This document shows, one piece after another, positions 37,013-44,737 of a DNA stretch of 64,000 nt (within the stretch, counting starts at the first letter, position 1; each line of letters begins with the position of its first letter). Both the position numbers and the translations under genes were made by a program. The stretch lies in contig NZ_JOCF01000047.1 of the NCBI RefSeq assembly GCF_000720635.1, positions 48,096 to 112,095 on the forward strand, given 5' to 3'. The notes under the pieces are model-generated. The model saw only the letters and a list, made by a program, of their open reading frames with translations. It was not told the DNA's origin and did no database searches. Source of the DNA: Streptomyces sp. NRRL WC-3742 (lineage in GTDB: Bacteria; Actinomycetota; Actinomycetes; Streptomycetales; Streptomycetaceae).

Positions 37013-38188
37013 TTGAGCACCAAGACCACCGTGATCACCGGCATCGGCAGCCTGGTCACCAACGATCCTGCGCAGGGCGTCGGCCCGCTCGGCCTGCTGA
37101 CCGACGCGGCCGTGGTGCTGGAAGGCGACCGCGTCGCCTGGGTCGGCCCGGCTGCGCAGGCTCCGGCGGCGGACGAGCGGTTCGACGCGGAGGGGCGGGC
37201 GCTGCTGCCGGGGTTCGTGGACTCGCACGCGCACCTGGTGTTCGCGGGCGACCGTACGGCCGAGTTCAACGCCCGGATGTCGGGGCAGGCGTACACGGCG
37301 GGCGGGATCCGGACGACGGTGGCGGCCACTCGGGCTGCTTCGGATGCTGAACTGGACGCCAACCTCGCCCGCTTCGTTCGCGAGGCGCTGCGGCAGGGCA
37401 CGACCACGATCGAGTGCAAGTCCGGCTACGGCCTCACCGTGGAAGACGAGGCCCGTGCCCTGCGTATCGCCGCGCAGCACACCCCGGAGACGACGTACCT
37501 GGGCGCGCACGTGGTCGCGCCCGAGTACGCCGAGGACCCGGCGGGCTACGTCGACCTCGTCACCGGCGAGATGCTGGATGCTTGCGCCCCGCACGCCCGT
37601 TGGGTGGACGTGTTCTGTGAGAAGGGCGCCTTCGACGGCGACCAGGCGAGGGCCATCCTGACGGCGGGCATCGAGCGCGGCCTCACGCCGAGGGTTCACG
37701 CCAACCAGCTCACGTACGGCCCGGGCGTACAGCTCGCCGTCGAGCTCGGCGCCGCCTCGGCCGACCACTGCACCCACCTGACGGACGAGGACGTGGCTGC
37801 CCTCGCCGGCTCGGGCACCGTCGCCACCCTGCTGCCCGGCGCAGAGTTCTCCACCCGCGCCGAGTACCCGAGCGGCCGCCGCCTGCTTGACGCAGGCGCA
37901 ACGGTGGCACTCTCGACGGACTGCAACCCCGGCTCCAGCTTCACCAGCTCCATGGCCTTCTGCATCGCCGTGGCCGTACGGGAAATGGGCATGACCCCGG
38001 ATGAGGCCGTCTGGGCAGCGACGGCGGGCGGCGCCCACGCCCTCCGCCGCACCGACGTCGGCACCATCACCGTCGGCGCCCGCGCCGACCTGCTGTTGCT
38101 CGACGCCCCCTCCCACGTCCACCTGGCCTACCGCCCGGGCGTCCCGCTCACGGCCGCCGTCTGGCGCGCAGGAGTCCGCGAGCTCTGA
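37013..38188 (+). CDS. hutI: imidazolonepropionase
   Basis: 391-residue amidohydrolase that opens imidazolonepropionate to N-formimidoylglutamate. Zn-ligand motif [12 protein letters not shown] near residues 67-78, substrate segment [32 protein letters not shown] (His), ADHCTHL and STDCNPGS (Asp) are all present. Translation starts at an unusual TTG (37013), supported by TAGGAAGG 7 nt upstream and by the conserved N-terminus directly after it. It is the last gene of the hut operon, 29 nt after hutF, and is followed by a strong hairpin. Confidence 0.95.
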   Translation: MSTKTTVITGIGSLVTNDPAQGVGPLGLLTDAAVVLEGDRVAWVGPAAQAPAADERFDAEGRALLPGFVDSHAHLVFAGDRTAEFNARMSGQAYTAGGIRTTVAATRAASDAELDANLARFVREALRQGTTTIECKSGYGLTVEDEARALRIAAQHTPETTYLGAHVVAPEYAEDPAGYVDLVTGEMLDACAPHARWVDVFCEKGAFDGDQARAILTAGIERGLTPRVHANQLTYGPGVQLAVELGAASADHCTHLTDEDVAALAGSGTVATLLPGAEFSTRAEYPSGRRLLDAGATVALSTDCNPGSSFTSSMAFCIAVAVREMGMTPDEAVWAATAGGAHALRRTDVGTITVGARADLLLLDAPSHVHLAYRPGVPLTAAVWRAGVREL

Positions 38189-38207
38189 GCCCCGACTGCG
38201 TCACGAA

Positions 38208-38239
38208 CGGCCCGCTCCCCACGCGCAGGGAGCGGGCCG
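38208..38239 (+). terminator. hut operon terminator
   Basis: Perfect 12-bp stem (38208-38219 with 38228-38239), 8-nt loop and a CTTTATT tail. A near copy, including flanking TCACGA, is at 39698-39732. Confidence 0.9.
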
Positions 38240-38285
38240 CTTTATTAACCTGACGCCTCGATCGGGTGTGCGTGATCATGACCGG

Positions 38286-38987
38286 ATGAACGCTCGATTC
38301 CTTGGCATTCCCGAGTTGGCCGAAGTCCCCTCCGTGGCGGTCGTCATCGACGTCATGCGTGCCTTCACTGTGGCTGCCTGGGCCTTTGCCCAGGGCGTGG
38401 AGAAGATCGTCCTCGCCGAGTCGCTGGATGACGCCCTGGCGCTCAAGGCTCGGCACCCGGACTGGGTGGCGCTCAAGGACGGCGCGCCCGCGCCCGGGTT
38501 CGACACGGTCAACTCACCGGGCCTGCTCCGGTCGATTGAGCTGGGCGGGCGGACCGTGGTGCAGAAGACCACGGCAGGGACCGTCGGCGCCCTCGCGGTG
38601 AAGGAAGCGTCGCTGGTGCTGTGCGCCAGCTTCGTGGTGGCGGAGGCAACGGCCCAGCTCCTGCGGGCGCGTGACTGTGACGCCGTCACGTTCGTGGTCA
38701 CCGGCGAGGACGGGCAGGCCGATGAGGATCTGGCGTGCGCTGAGTACATCGCCCGCAGGGCCGCCGGGGCGCCGACGGATGCAGCCGAGTTCCTCCGCCG
38801 CGCCGCCGAGTCACGCGCTGCGACCGAGCTCGCGGAGGGCGTGCGTCAGGGGGTTCATCCTGATGACATCGCACTCTGCATCGAGCTCGACCGTTTCCCC
38901 TTCGCCATGGTGGCGACCTTGGAGGACTCGCTCATGGTCCTCCGCCCGTGCGCCGTGCCCTCGCCGACCGATGGGGCTTCGGCCTGA
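38286..38987 (+). CDS. ComB-like 2-phosphosulfolactate phosphatase family protein
   Basis: 233-residue protein of the 2-phosphosulfolactate phosphatase (ComB) fold. Conserved pieces are [21 protein letters not shown] at the N-terminus, [30 protein letters not shown] and [21 protein letters not shown]. ComB makes sulfolactate for coenzyme M in methanogens; bacterial homologues like this are widespread and of unknown role. ATG 38286 starts right before the conserved domain. It has slightly lower codon bias than the hut genes and marks the start of the accessory region. Confidence 0.82.
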   Translation: MNARFLGIPELAEVPSVAVVIDVMRAFTVAAWAFAQGVEKIVLAESLDDALALKARHPDWVALKDGAPAPGFDTVNSPGLLRSIELGGRTVVQKTTAGTVGALAVKEASLVLCASFVVAEATAQLLRARDCDAVTFVVTGEDGQADEDLACAEYIARRAAGAPTDAAEFLRRAAESRAATELAEGVRQGVHPDDIALCIELDRFPFAMVATLEDSLMVLRPCAVPSPTDGASA

Positions 38988-39112
38988 CCGCTTGATCAGG
39001 TCCAGCGCTTCTCGGCCCGCTGGGCCGCCGAGATCCTCACGCCCGCTCCTCGTTGTTGCTTCGTGGTGGAGCTGAGTGAGTCCTGGGCGCCCCGATGAGG
39101 ACCCACGTCTTG

Positions 39113-39147
39113 CCGGCGGCCTCCTGCTCCCCGCAAGAGGCCGCCGG
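39113..39147. terminator. hairpin, related to one at 44497
   Basis: Perfect 11-bp stem (39113-39123 with 39137-39147). The right arm with its flanks (GCAAGAGGCCGCCGGAACGA) recurs at 44515-44534. The 233-bp stretch 38988-39220 holds nothing else that I can support. Confidence 0.65.
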
Positions 39148-39220
39148 AACGAATCGCTCGGGGGCTCCTTCCAGAGTTTCCGACCTGGCATCGGAGACCA
39201 GGCACGTTCGATGCTCTGGA

Positions 39221-39627
39221 TCACGGAGCGATCAGGTTGCGGACCGCGTCGCTGACTTCGGGGAGCTCACCCGGGAGTGCCCACTGGTGGGCGTCGTGTT
39301 CGGTGAGGACGACCGGCTCGGTCTTCTCCACGGTGACGGCGAAGTTGAACTGGCGGGTGGTGCCGCCTCGGCTGTTCCGGTAGTCGAAGTGCCCGATGTA
39401 GTCCGCGACCTGGTCAATGGTCAGCCCGGTCTCCTCGGTGGTTTCGCGGTGCAGGGCGTCCAGGATGGTCTCCACTGCAACTCCTTGCGATGGTCGCTGA
39501 CCTTGATGGCCACGCGGACGTACTGCTCGGCCACTTCCAGATCCTGCTCACGATGCCGGACCGGGAGCTTGATCATGTGGGCGTGGGCGCGTTCGGTGTG
39601 CGTCGGCGCAAGGGATCGAGAGAGATC
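39221..39627 (-). pseudogene. Nudix hydrolase remnant
   Basis: Two parts of a Nudix protein are in different frames. The upstream frame gives THTERAHAHMIKLPVRHREQ and LEVAEQYVRVAIKVSDH, the N-terminal segment of a common Streptomyces Nudix group. The downstream frame, from about 39475, gives ETILDALHRETTEETGLTID and continues to the C-terminus at 39221. About 30 residues with the first half of the Nudix box (the Gly and first Glu of GX5EX7REUXEEXGU) are missing, so catalysis is not expected. An AAGGAG precedes GTG 39475, so an 84-residue fragment could still be translated. Confidence 0.7.
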
Positions 39628-39704
39628 CACTCTTCCGGGTTGCGGTGGCCCCGGGATCATCGGGACTGTCCGGTCAGTGCGAGTCCCCGGCCATGTCACG
39701 AGCG

Positions 39705-39732
39705 GCCCGCTCCCTGCACGCAGGGAGCGGGC
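39705..39732. terminator. hairpin terminator, near copy of the hut terminator
   Basis: Perfect 13-bp stem (39705-39717 with 39720-39732) with a 2-nt loop, placed after the zinc-ribbon pair read on the minus strand. Confidence 0.8.
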
Positions 39733-39747
39733 GCTTCGGTGTGCCTG

Positions 39748-39948
39748 TCAGCCGAAGGGCAGGACCTCGGTGCTGCCACCGGCCAGGATGTGTTGGTACT
39801 CGGTTCCGCCGTTGAGCGGGCGGTAGTTGAGCACCGGATCACCGGCCCGCACGAGAGCAGTCGCGCACCCCAGGCACCAGGGCCGTGGCGGCTGTGCGTC
39901 GAGGTCCTCGATCACCGCAGGAGCGGAACACTGCGTGCAGGCCGCCAT
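39748..39948 (-). CDS. tiny zinc-ribbon protein A
   Basis: 66-residue protein with two CxxC pairs: CTQC near residues 4-7 and CLGC near 26-29, enough for one zinc ribbon. The rest (RAGDPVLNYRPLNGGTEYQ) is not recognisable. ATG 39948 has GGGAGGA at good distance. It follows the second zinc-ribbon gene by 15 nt on the same strand, so both are probably one transcript, divergent from the XRE regulator at 40352. Role unknown; DNA, RNA or protein contact is possible. Confidence 0.75.
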   Translation of the reverse strand: MAACTQCSAPAVIEDLDAQPPRPWCLGCATALVRAGDPVLNYRPLNGGTEYQHILAGGSTEVLPFG

Positions 39949-39963
39949 CGGGTCCTCCCCGGG

Positions 39964-40152
39964 TCAGGCCCAGGTGGAGCCGCACGCAGTGCAGCCCCAT
40001 CGGCCGTCGATCGTCTGGTAGGTGGCGCCCGATCCGCAGACCGGGCAGGTGCGGGCGCTGGGCTGGTCGGCCCGCTCCAGCAGGGTACTGGGCGCCGGGG
40101 CGGCGATGGGCTCAGTCTCGGCGACGGGCTTGTCGAGCAGGATGGTGATCAT
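39964..40152 (-). CDS. tiny zinc-ribbon protein B
   Basis: 62-residue protein starting MITILLDKPVAETEPIAAPA, with a C-terminal zinc ribbon CPVCGSGATYQTIDGRWGC and CTACGSTW (ligands CxxC and CxxC). The N-terminal half is Pro/Ala-rich and flexible. ATG 40152 is preceded by GAGGGGAG. First gene of the two-gene zinc-ribbon transcript and divergent from an XRE regulator 200 nt away. I do not recognise the family; the ribbon resembles those of ribosomal or transcription-factor zinc fingers. Confidence 0.75.
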   Translation of the reverse strand: MITILLDKPVAETEPIAAPAPSTLLERADQPSARTCPVCGSGATYQTIDGRWGCTACGSTWA

Positions 40153-40351
40153 GGCGTCTCCCCTCGGGATGGAGTGGCTGAGGTGCGCCGGCCGGGCATC
40201 ACCCAGAGAACCCCGCCGAGGACCTGAGGCGGGAGCCAGCTGAGGGGCTCCCGCACGGGGTGTGCGTGCACCGCACACCCCGTGCGCGCCCTGCCCTGGG
40301 GTGTCGTCCTGTCGATACCGTGAGTAGTCCTTGCGCTCGAAAGGCGGCACC

Positions 40352-41629
40352 GTGTCACGTCAGCGTCGGCTTGGGACCGCCATCAGGGCCGCCCGATGTG
40401 CACGGCGGATGACCCAGGCCCAACTGGGTCGGGCATGCGGCTACTCGGCGTCTGCGATCAGCCGGGTTGAGGCAGGCACGCTCCGTCCGACCGAGCGGGC
40501 TCTTTTGCTGATCACCCGAGCGTTGGGCCTGCCGCCTGAAGCCCTCGGACTGGGTCGACCGGCTACCCTGGCGCAGGATGTGATCCCGGATCAGGAGGAC
40601 GCCATGCTCCGCAGGCAGCTGTTCGTGGCCGGCATGGCGGCGGCCGGGGCATCGGCCCTTTCGGTCACCTCGGCGGCCGCTGCGCGCCCGGATGCGTCGG
40701 CCCGGATCGTCGGGGCACTCTACGAGCCTGAAACGTCTGTGCCCACATCGTTGCAGCAGCTCAAGGCGTCACTGTCTTCGGCGCGTGCGCAGTTCACGGC
40801 GGCTCGTTACCGGCATCTCGGCGACGAGCTGCCCGGTTTGCTGGGCTCGGCGCAGGCGACCCGCGAGGCATTGTCCGGCCGGTCCCGCGAGGAGGCCCAT
40901 GCGTGTGTGGCCCGAGCCTGGGTGTTGGCGACCGAGCTTGCGTTGAAGGCTCACTCCGATGTCGCATGGCCAGCTGCGGACCGGGCTCTGGCGGCGGCCC
41001 AGGCCAGCGGCGACCCGGTGGTGCATGGTGAGGCGGCTCGCGTCCTGGCGATCACGATGCGGCGTTCCGGCCGTCCGATCGCCGCTGTCGATCTCCTGCG
41101 TCGTACCGCCGACTCGCTCGCCACGGCCCGGGACGACGTGTCCCGGGCCGTGGCGGCAACCCTGCTGATGACCGCCGCCTACACGGCGGCATGTGGGCAA
41201 CGACGAGGTGACGCCCTCGACCTCATGGCGGGCGCCAGCGATGCGGTGGACCGACTGACTGGTGCTGGAGTCCGACCAAGTACTCCGCTGTTCACGGTCG
41301 ACGCCACGAGTGCCCAGGTGAATCTGTACTGGATCGGGGTGCACACGGCGATGGGCACTCCCGACGAGGGCGTGCCGTATGCGGCGCGGATCGCCCCAGG
41401 GCAACTGCCCACGGCCGAGCGTCGGGCCCGGTACGGCACGGACTGCGCGCGCATGTGGCACAACCTCGGAGATCACCGCAAGACGCTTGCGGCGTTGCGG
41501 TTCACCGAGCAGGTCGCTCCGGAGGAGGTGCGCCGACCGGCTCTGCGGGCGCTCACGGCGGACCTGTTGTACGCGCCGGCTGCGGTGGCCGGCGTTCGGG
41601 AGTTCGCCGCGCGCACAGGCGTGTCCTGA
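40352..41629 (+). CDS. XRE-family regulator with an internal Tat-like hydrophobic segment
   Basis: 425-residue protein. Residues 7-65 are an XRE helix-turn-helix (AIRAARCARRMTQAQLGRAC, YSASAISRVEAGTLRPTERA). Near residue 85 a segment reads LRRQLFVAGMAAAGASALSV, i.e. twin arginine, hydrophobic core and an AAAA end, like a Tat signal placed inside the protein. The remaining 310 residues are a helical TPR-like domain (ARAWVLATELALKAHSDVAW and similar repeats). GTG 40352 has AAAGGCGG upstream. The same architecture is seen in a group of actinobacterial regulators; its meaning is unclear. Divergent from the zinc-ribbon pair. Confidence 0.85.
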   Translation: MSRQRRLGTAIRAARCARRMTQAQLGRACGYSASAISRVEAGTLRPTERALLLITRALGLPPEALGLGRPATLAQDVIPDQEDAMLRRQLFVAGMAAAGASALSVTSAAAARPDASARIVGALYEPETSVPTSLQQLKASLSSARAQFTAARYRHLGDELPGLLGSAQATREALSGRSREEAHACVARAWVLATELALKAHSDVAWPAADRALAAAQASGDPVVHGEAARVLAITMRRSGRPIAAVDLLRRTADSLATARDDVSRAVAATLLMTAAYTAACGQRRGDALDLMAGASDAVDRLTGAGVRPSTPLFTVDATSAQVNLYWIGVHTAMGTPDEGVPYAARIAPGQLPTAERRARYGTDCARMWHNLGDHRKTLAALRFTEQVAPEEVRRPALRALTADLLYAPAAVAGVREFAARTGVS

Positions 41630-41655
41630 AATCCCGAGACGGGCCGGCTGCTCCT

Positions 41656-41691
41656 CGTCGCCCCGTCGAGCCGGTGCTCGACGGGGCGACG
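41656..41691 (+). terminator. hairpin terminator of the XRE gene
   Basis: Perfect 16-bp stem (41656-41671 with 41676-41691) and CGGT loop, followed by TCTTC. Confidence 0.88.
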
Positions 41692-41694
41692 TCT

Positions 41695-41901
41695 TCAAGC
41701 GGTGGGGTGTGGTGGTCGAACTCGCCCGTTTGCGCCCTGGAGGAGTTGGGCGAACTCGAGGCGGGTGGTGTGGACGATGATGTCGCCCTCGTCGGACTCG
41801 TGGAGTTCGATCAGGCCGTCCAGTGCGCGCACCTCAACGCAGTTGCTATTTGCAGCAGGTAGGTGCTGTCGTCGCGTCAGGATCGCTCGGCGGATGTCCA
41901 T
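41695..41901 (-). pseudogene. truncated DUF397 gene
   Basis: The frame ends in a DUF397 domain (NSNCVEVRALDGLIELHESD, then TTRLEFAQLLQG) clearly related at DNA level to the intact gene at 44540-44737. The first 20 residues, including the conserved W.KS.YS start, are replaced by unrelated sequence running back into the end of the TetR gene. I read it as a 5'-truncated relic, although a 68-residue product from ATG 41901 is formally possible. Its usual partner, an XRE/DUF5753 gene upstream, is absent. Confidence 0.65.
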
Positions 41902-42587
41902 CCCTGCCGGTGGAGTCGTTCGAAGCCGTCCAGCAGGAGGTCCAGGGCGAACTCGAACTCGAACTGGTCGTCACAGCCCTGGCCCACGACCGATTCGCTG
42001 TCGTGTGGCCGAGCCAGCACGATCTCGACGATGTGCGGGTACCGGGCGGCCATCTCGCCCAGCTGGGCCGCGAGCGCCTGGGGGTCGGCGTCGGCCGGGG
42101 CCGGGCTTGGCGAGGCTGGGAACAGTTCCTGGGTGAACCCCCATACGCGGCTGCCCAGGGCGTGCATCGCGTGGTGGGTGAGATCGGCGGACAGGCCGCC
42201 GGCCCGGAACATGCCGATGATCGAGTTCAGGTAGTCGAGTACGCCGGGGGTTGGGCTGGTTCGGGACTCGATGACGCGCGAAGCCCAGGGGTGGCGCAGT
42301 AGCGCTCGTCGTGCCGAGAGGATACGGCGGCGGATCGCGCTCTTCCAGTTCGCGTCGCCGGCCGGGGGCTCGATCTCGCCGACGATGACATCCACCATGC
42401 CGTCGAGGAGTTGCTCCTTGTTGGCCACGTGCTTGTAGAGCGCCATCGGCACGACGTCCAGTTCGTGCGCCAGGCTGCGCATGCTCAGCGCCTCGTTGCC
42501 GGCGCGGTCGGCGAGTGCGACGGCGGCACGCAGCACGCGGTCCCGGTTGAGGGGCGTCCGGCGCGCTGGTTCTGTCTGCTGGGCCAT
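41877..42587 (-). CDS. TetR-family repressor
   Basis: 236-residue TetR regulator of the tetracycline-repressor type. DNA-binding domain: PLNRDRVLRAAVALADRAGN, ALSMRSLAHELDVVPMALYK, HVANKEQLLDGMVD; the C-terminal effector domain has FRAGGLSADLTHHAMHALGS and a FELALDLLLDGFERL-like end (FEFEFALDLLLDGFERL). ATG 42587 (MAQQTEPARR) is chosen over codons that would cross the operators. Divergent from a DUF4386 membrane-protein gene, with two operator palindromes between them, so it should repress both. Confidence 0.9.
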   Translation of the reverse strand: MAQQTEPARRTPLNRDRVLRAAVALADRAGNEALSMRSLAHELDVVPMALYKHVANKEQLLDGMVDVIVGEIEPPAGDANWKSAIRRRILSARRALLRHPWASRVIESRTSPTPGVLDYLNSIIGMFRAGGLSADLTHHAMHALGSRVWGFTQELFPASPSPAPADADPQALAAQLGEMAARYPHIVEIVLARPHDSESVVGQGCDDQFEFEFALDLLLDGFERLHRQGWTSAERS

Positions 42588-42636
42588 CTTCTGACCGCCT
42601 TCCGTTCGACCGGTCGTCGCCGATCCCTTCTTGACG

Positions 42637-42689
42637 GGTGTACGCGGTACACCATACGGTGACGACCGCAGGTGTACGCCGTACACCTG
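42637..42689. promoter_or_regulatory. twin TetR operators
   Basis: Two perfect inverted repeats: GGTGTAC-GCG-GTACACC at 42637-42653 and a 9-bp-arm version with CAGGTGTAC, spacer GCC, GTACACCTG at 42669-42689. Centres are 34 bp apart, in the TetR/DUF4386 divergent promoter. Confidence 0.82.
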
Positions 42690-42720
42690 CGCGGTGCACC
42701 ACATCATCCAAGGAGTCCCG

Positions 42721-43428
42721 GTGGCCTCACCGAGAAAGCTCGCGACAGCGGCGGGCGTGTGCTACCTCGTCACCCACGTCACTTCGATAGGCGGGCTCAT
42801 CCTGTACAGCCCGGTGCTGCACAACGCCGACTACATCGTCGGCCGGGGCGCGGACACCAGGGTGCTCCTGGGTGCCCTTTTCGAGGTGGTCCTCGCCATC
42901 GCGATCGTCGGCACCGCGTTCGCACTGTTCCCCGTCACCCGGCGGCACAGCGAATGCCTCGCCGTCGGTTACGTCGGCCTTCGCACGCTGGAGGCCGCCG
43001 TCATCGCCGTCGGCATCGTCAGCCTTCTCGCAGTCGTGACGCTGCGTCAGAATCCCCCGCAAGGGGCGGATCCAGCCTCCCTCCTCGCCACGGGCCGAGC
43101 GTTGGTCGCGGTCCACGACTGGACGTTCCTGCTCGGGCCCAACTTCATCTGCGGAGCCAACACGACGGTGGTGGCGTACCTGATGTACCGCTCGCAGCTC
43201 GTGCCGCGCTTCATCGCCGTGCTGGGGCTGGTCGGCGGCCCGCTGATCTTCGCTTCCGCGATCGCCGAGCTGTTCGGCCTCTACCAGCAGGTCTCCGGGG
43301 CGGGGATGCTCACCGCGATACCGGTGTTCGCCTGGGAGCTGACCTTGGCCATCCGGCTCATCGCCAAGGGATTCAAGCCGTCTACCGGCGCGATCGATGC
43401 CACCGCCGCCTCGCCGGGCAGGCAGTGA
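42721..43428 (+). CDS. DUF4386 membrane protein
   Basis: 235-residue integral membrane protein with about six helices (ATAAGVCYLVTHVTSIGGLI, LLGALFEVVLAIAIVGTAFA, VIAVGIVSLLAVVTL, FIAVLGLVGGPLIFASAIAE and others). The LEAAVIAVGIVSLLA and FVLGPNF-type segment (FLLGPNFICGANTTVVAYLMY) are typical of DUF4386. GTG 42721 follows AAGGAG at 6 nt. Its expression is governed by the divergent TetR gene. The family has no proven function; regulation by a TetR protein suggests response to a small molecule. Confidence 0.85.
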   Translation: MASPRKLATAAGVCYLVTHVTSIGGLILYSPVLHNADYIVGRGADTRVLLGALFEVVLAIAIVGTAFALFPVTRRHSECLAVGYVGLRTLEAAVIAVGIVSLLAVVTLRQNPPQGADPASLLATGRALVAVHDWTFLLGPNFICGANTTVVAYLMYRSQLVPRFIAVLGLVGGPLIFASAIAELFGLYQQVSGAGMLTAIPVFAWELTLAIRLIAKGFKPSTGAIDATAASPGRQ

Positions 43429-43500
43429 GCGCCGCAGACGGTACGGCCCGAGGCAAAGGCTCCCGCTGACCCGACCCCATGCGCCGCCGGGGCCTTTCTG

Positions 43501-43813
43501 TGATCACTGGGGGACCTGTGCCTGTGCTGCCCTCGTGGCCGACCGAACCGCTCCGGGACCAATTCGCCGCCTTGCTACCGCAGCGGCCCAAGTGAACGCC
43601 TTCCACCGGCTCGCACGGTGCTACGAGCGGCGGGTCAGCGTCATCGAAGCCTTCCGTCATCGAAGCCTTCTTCGACCTCGCCGACACGATCACTACCATC
43701 CGCAGCCTGATCCGCCGTGCCTGGACAACCCACCGTTGGGAGACACGCCACCGCCGCCGGCCATGACCGGCCACCTATCTGCGCAGGCTCTAAGGGCTTC
43801 CCGTAACTGATCT
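43501..43813 (+). mobile_element. internally deleted IS5-type element
   Basis: The N-terminus of an IS5-type transposase (PVLPSWPTEPLRDQFAALLP, from GTG 43518, stop at 43593) is joined directly to its C-terminus in another frame (NAFHRLARCYERR, then FFDLADTITTIRSLIRRAWT and THRWETR). About 650 bp of the middle is gone, and a 15-bp segment GTCATCGAAGCCTTC is duplicated in the 3' part. A terminal repeat GGGCTTCCCGTAACTGATCT closes the right end at 43794-43813, and a decayed left counterpart (TGATCACTGGGGGACC) starts at 43501. Not mobile on its own. Confidence 0.82.
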
Positions 43814-43990
43814 TTGGCGCGAGAGTGGTCGGCTGAGATCGGATCCGGGGTCCCACCCTTTTGGGGGCGCCGACCTCGGTTCACCCCTGTGACCGCACGA
43901 CACAGCGGGGAATGGCAGGGGCCGTCCTCCCGGCAATGTGTGGATCCACCCGCCCGGGGAGATGAGCAGGGCCCCTGCTATCGTGCGCCG

Positions 43991-44422
43991 ATGTCAATGA
44001 TCAGGCAGTTCCAGGTGACCTTCGACTGCGCGGAACCTGCGCGTCTCGCCGCCTTCTGGTGTGAGGTGTTGGGGTACGTCGTACCGACAGCCCCGGAGGG
44101 TTTTGCCACGTGGGAGGAGTACCACCACTCGCTGCCGCCCGAGGACGAGATCTACTTCGCGTGCACTGATCCCTCGGGTGTGGGCTCGCGCGTGCTCTTC
44201 CAGCGAGTTCCCGAAGGCAAGGTCGTCAAGAACCGGGTGCATCTCGATGTGCGGGTCGGCACAGGGCTCGTGGGTGACGAGCGCCTGGCCACACTCGAGG
44301 CCGAATGCGCACGGCTGATGGCGCTCGGCGCGAAGCACGTGCTGACGCAGCGCGCCGATGGCGTCAACGAGTCGTGCATCACGATGCAGGACATCGAGGG
44401 CAACGAGTTCTGCCTCGCCTGA
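43991..44422 (+). CDS. VOC-superfamily (glyoxalase-like) protein
   Basis: 143-residue protein of the vicinal oxygen chelate fold. It starts MSMIRQFQVTFDCAEPARLA with FWCEVLGYVV, has RVHLDVRVG carrying the metal-ligand histidine, and ends with CITMQDIEGNEFCLA where the last Glu should also bind metal. This short form belongs to the glyoxalase-like group next to glyoxalase/bleomycin-resistance enzymes; its substrate is unknown. It is flanked by inverted IS-type terminal repeats (43794-43813 and 44471-44491), so it may have moved with an insertion element. Confidence 0.83.
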   Translation: MSMIRQFQVTFDCAEPARLAAFWCEVLGYVVPTAPEGFATWEEYHHSLPPEDEIYFACTDPSGVGSRVLFQRVPEGKVVKNRVHLDVRVGTGLVGDERLATLEAECARLMALGAKHVLTQRADGVNESCITMQDIEGNEFCLA

Positions 44423-44470
44423 ATCTCCTCCGAGGCTGGGAGGGGGAGCCGTCTCCCGGGGGCCTCTCAG

Positions 44471-44491
44471 AGATCACTTACGGGACAACCC
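44471..44491 (-). repeat. solo IS-type terminal repeat
   Basis: AGATCACTTACGGGACAACC(C) matches, in inverted orientation, the terminal repeat at 43794-43813 with two substitutions, one of them next to a 1-base gap. No transposase remains beside it. Confidence 0.65.
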
Positions 44492-44496
44492 TCGGC

Positions 44497-44527
44497 GGCG
44501 GCCTCTTGCGTCTCGCAAGAGGCCGCC
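44497..44527. terminator. hairpin terminator
   Basis: Perfect 13-bp stem (44497-44509 with 44515-44527) and 5-nt loop, 12 nt beyond the DUF397 gene read on the minus strand. Confidence 0.85.
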
Positions 44528-44539
44528 GGAACGATTCGC

Positions 44540-44737
44540 TCAGGTGGTGGCGTGGTGGTCGAACTCGCCGACCTTTGCGGCCTGGAGGAGGTCGGCGAAC
44601 TTGAGACGAGTGGTGTGGACGATGACGTCGCCCTCGTCGGACTCGCGGAGTTCGATCGCCCCTTCAAGCGCGCGCACCTCAACGCAGTTACTTGCTGCCT
44701 CGCTGAAGGTGGATTTTTGCCACTCGGAGCTATTCAT
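44540..44737 (-). CDS. DUF397 protein
   Basis: 65-residue DUF397 protein (MNSSEWQKSTFSEAASNCVE, RALEGAIELRESDEGDVIVH, TTRLKFADLLQAAK). ATG 44737 is inside the end of the upstream regulator gene (8-nt overlap) and follows AAGGACAGG. XRE/DUF5753 plus DUF397 pairs are the WhiJ-type regulatory modules repeated many times in Streptomyces genomes; the small protein is thought to modulate its partner. A truncated copy of this gene lies at 41695-41901. Confidence 0.9.
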   Translation of the reverse strand: MNSSEWQKSTFSEAASNCVEVRALEGAIELRESDEGDVIVHTTRLKFADLLQAAKVGEFDHHATT

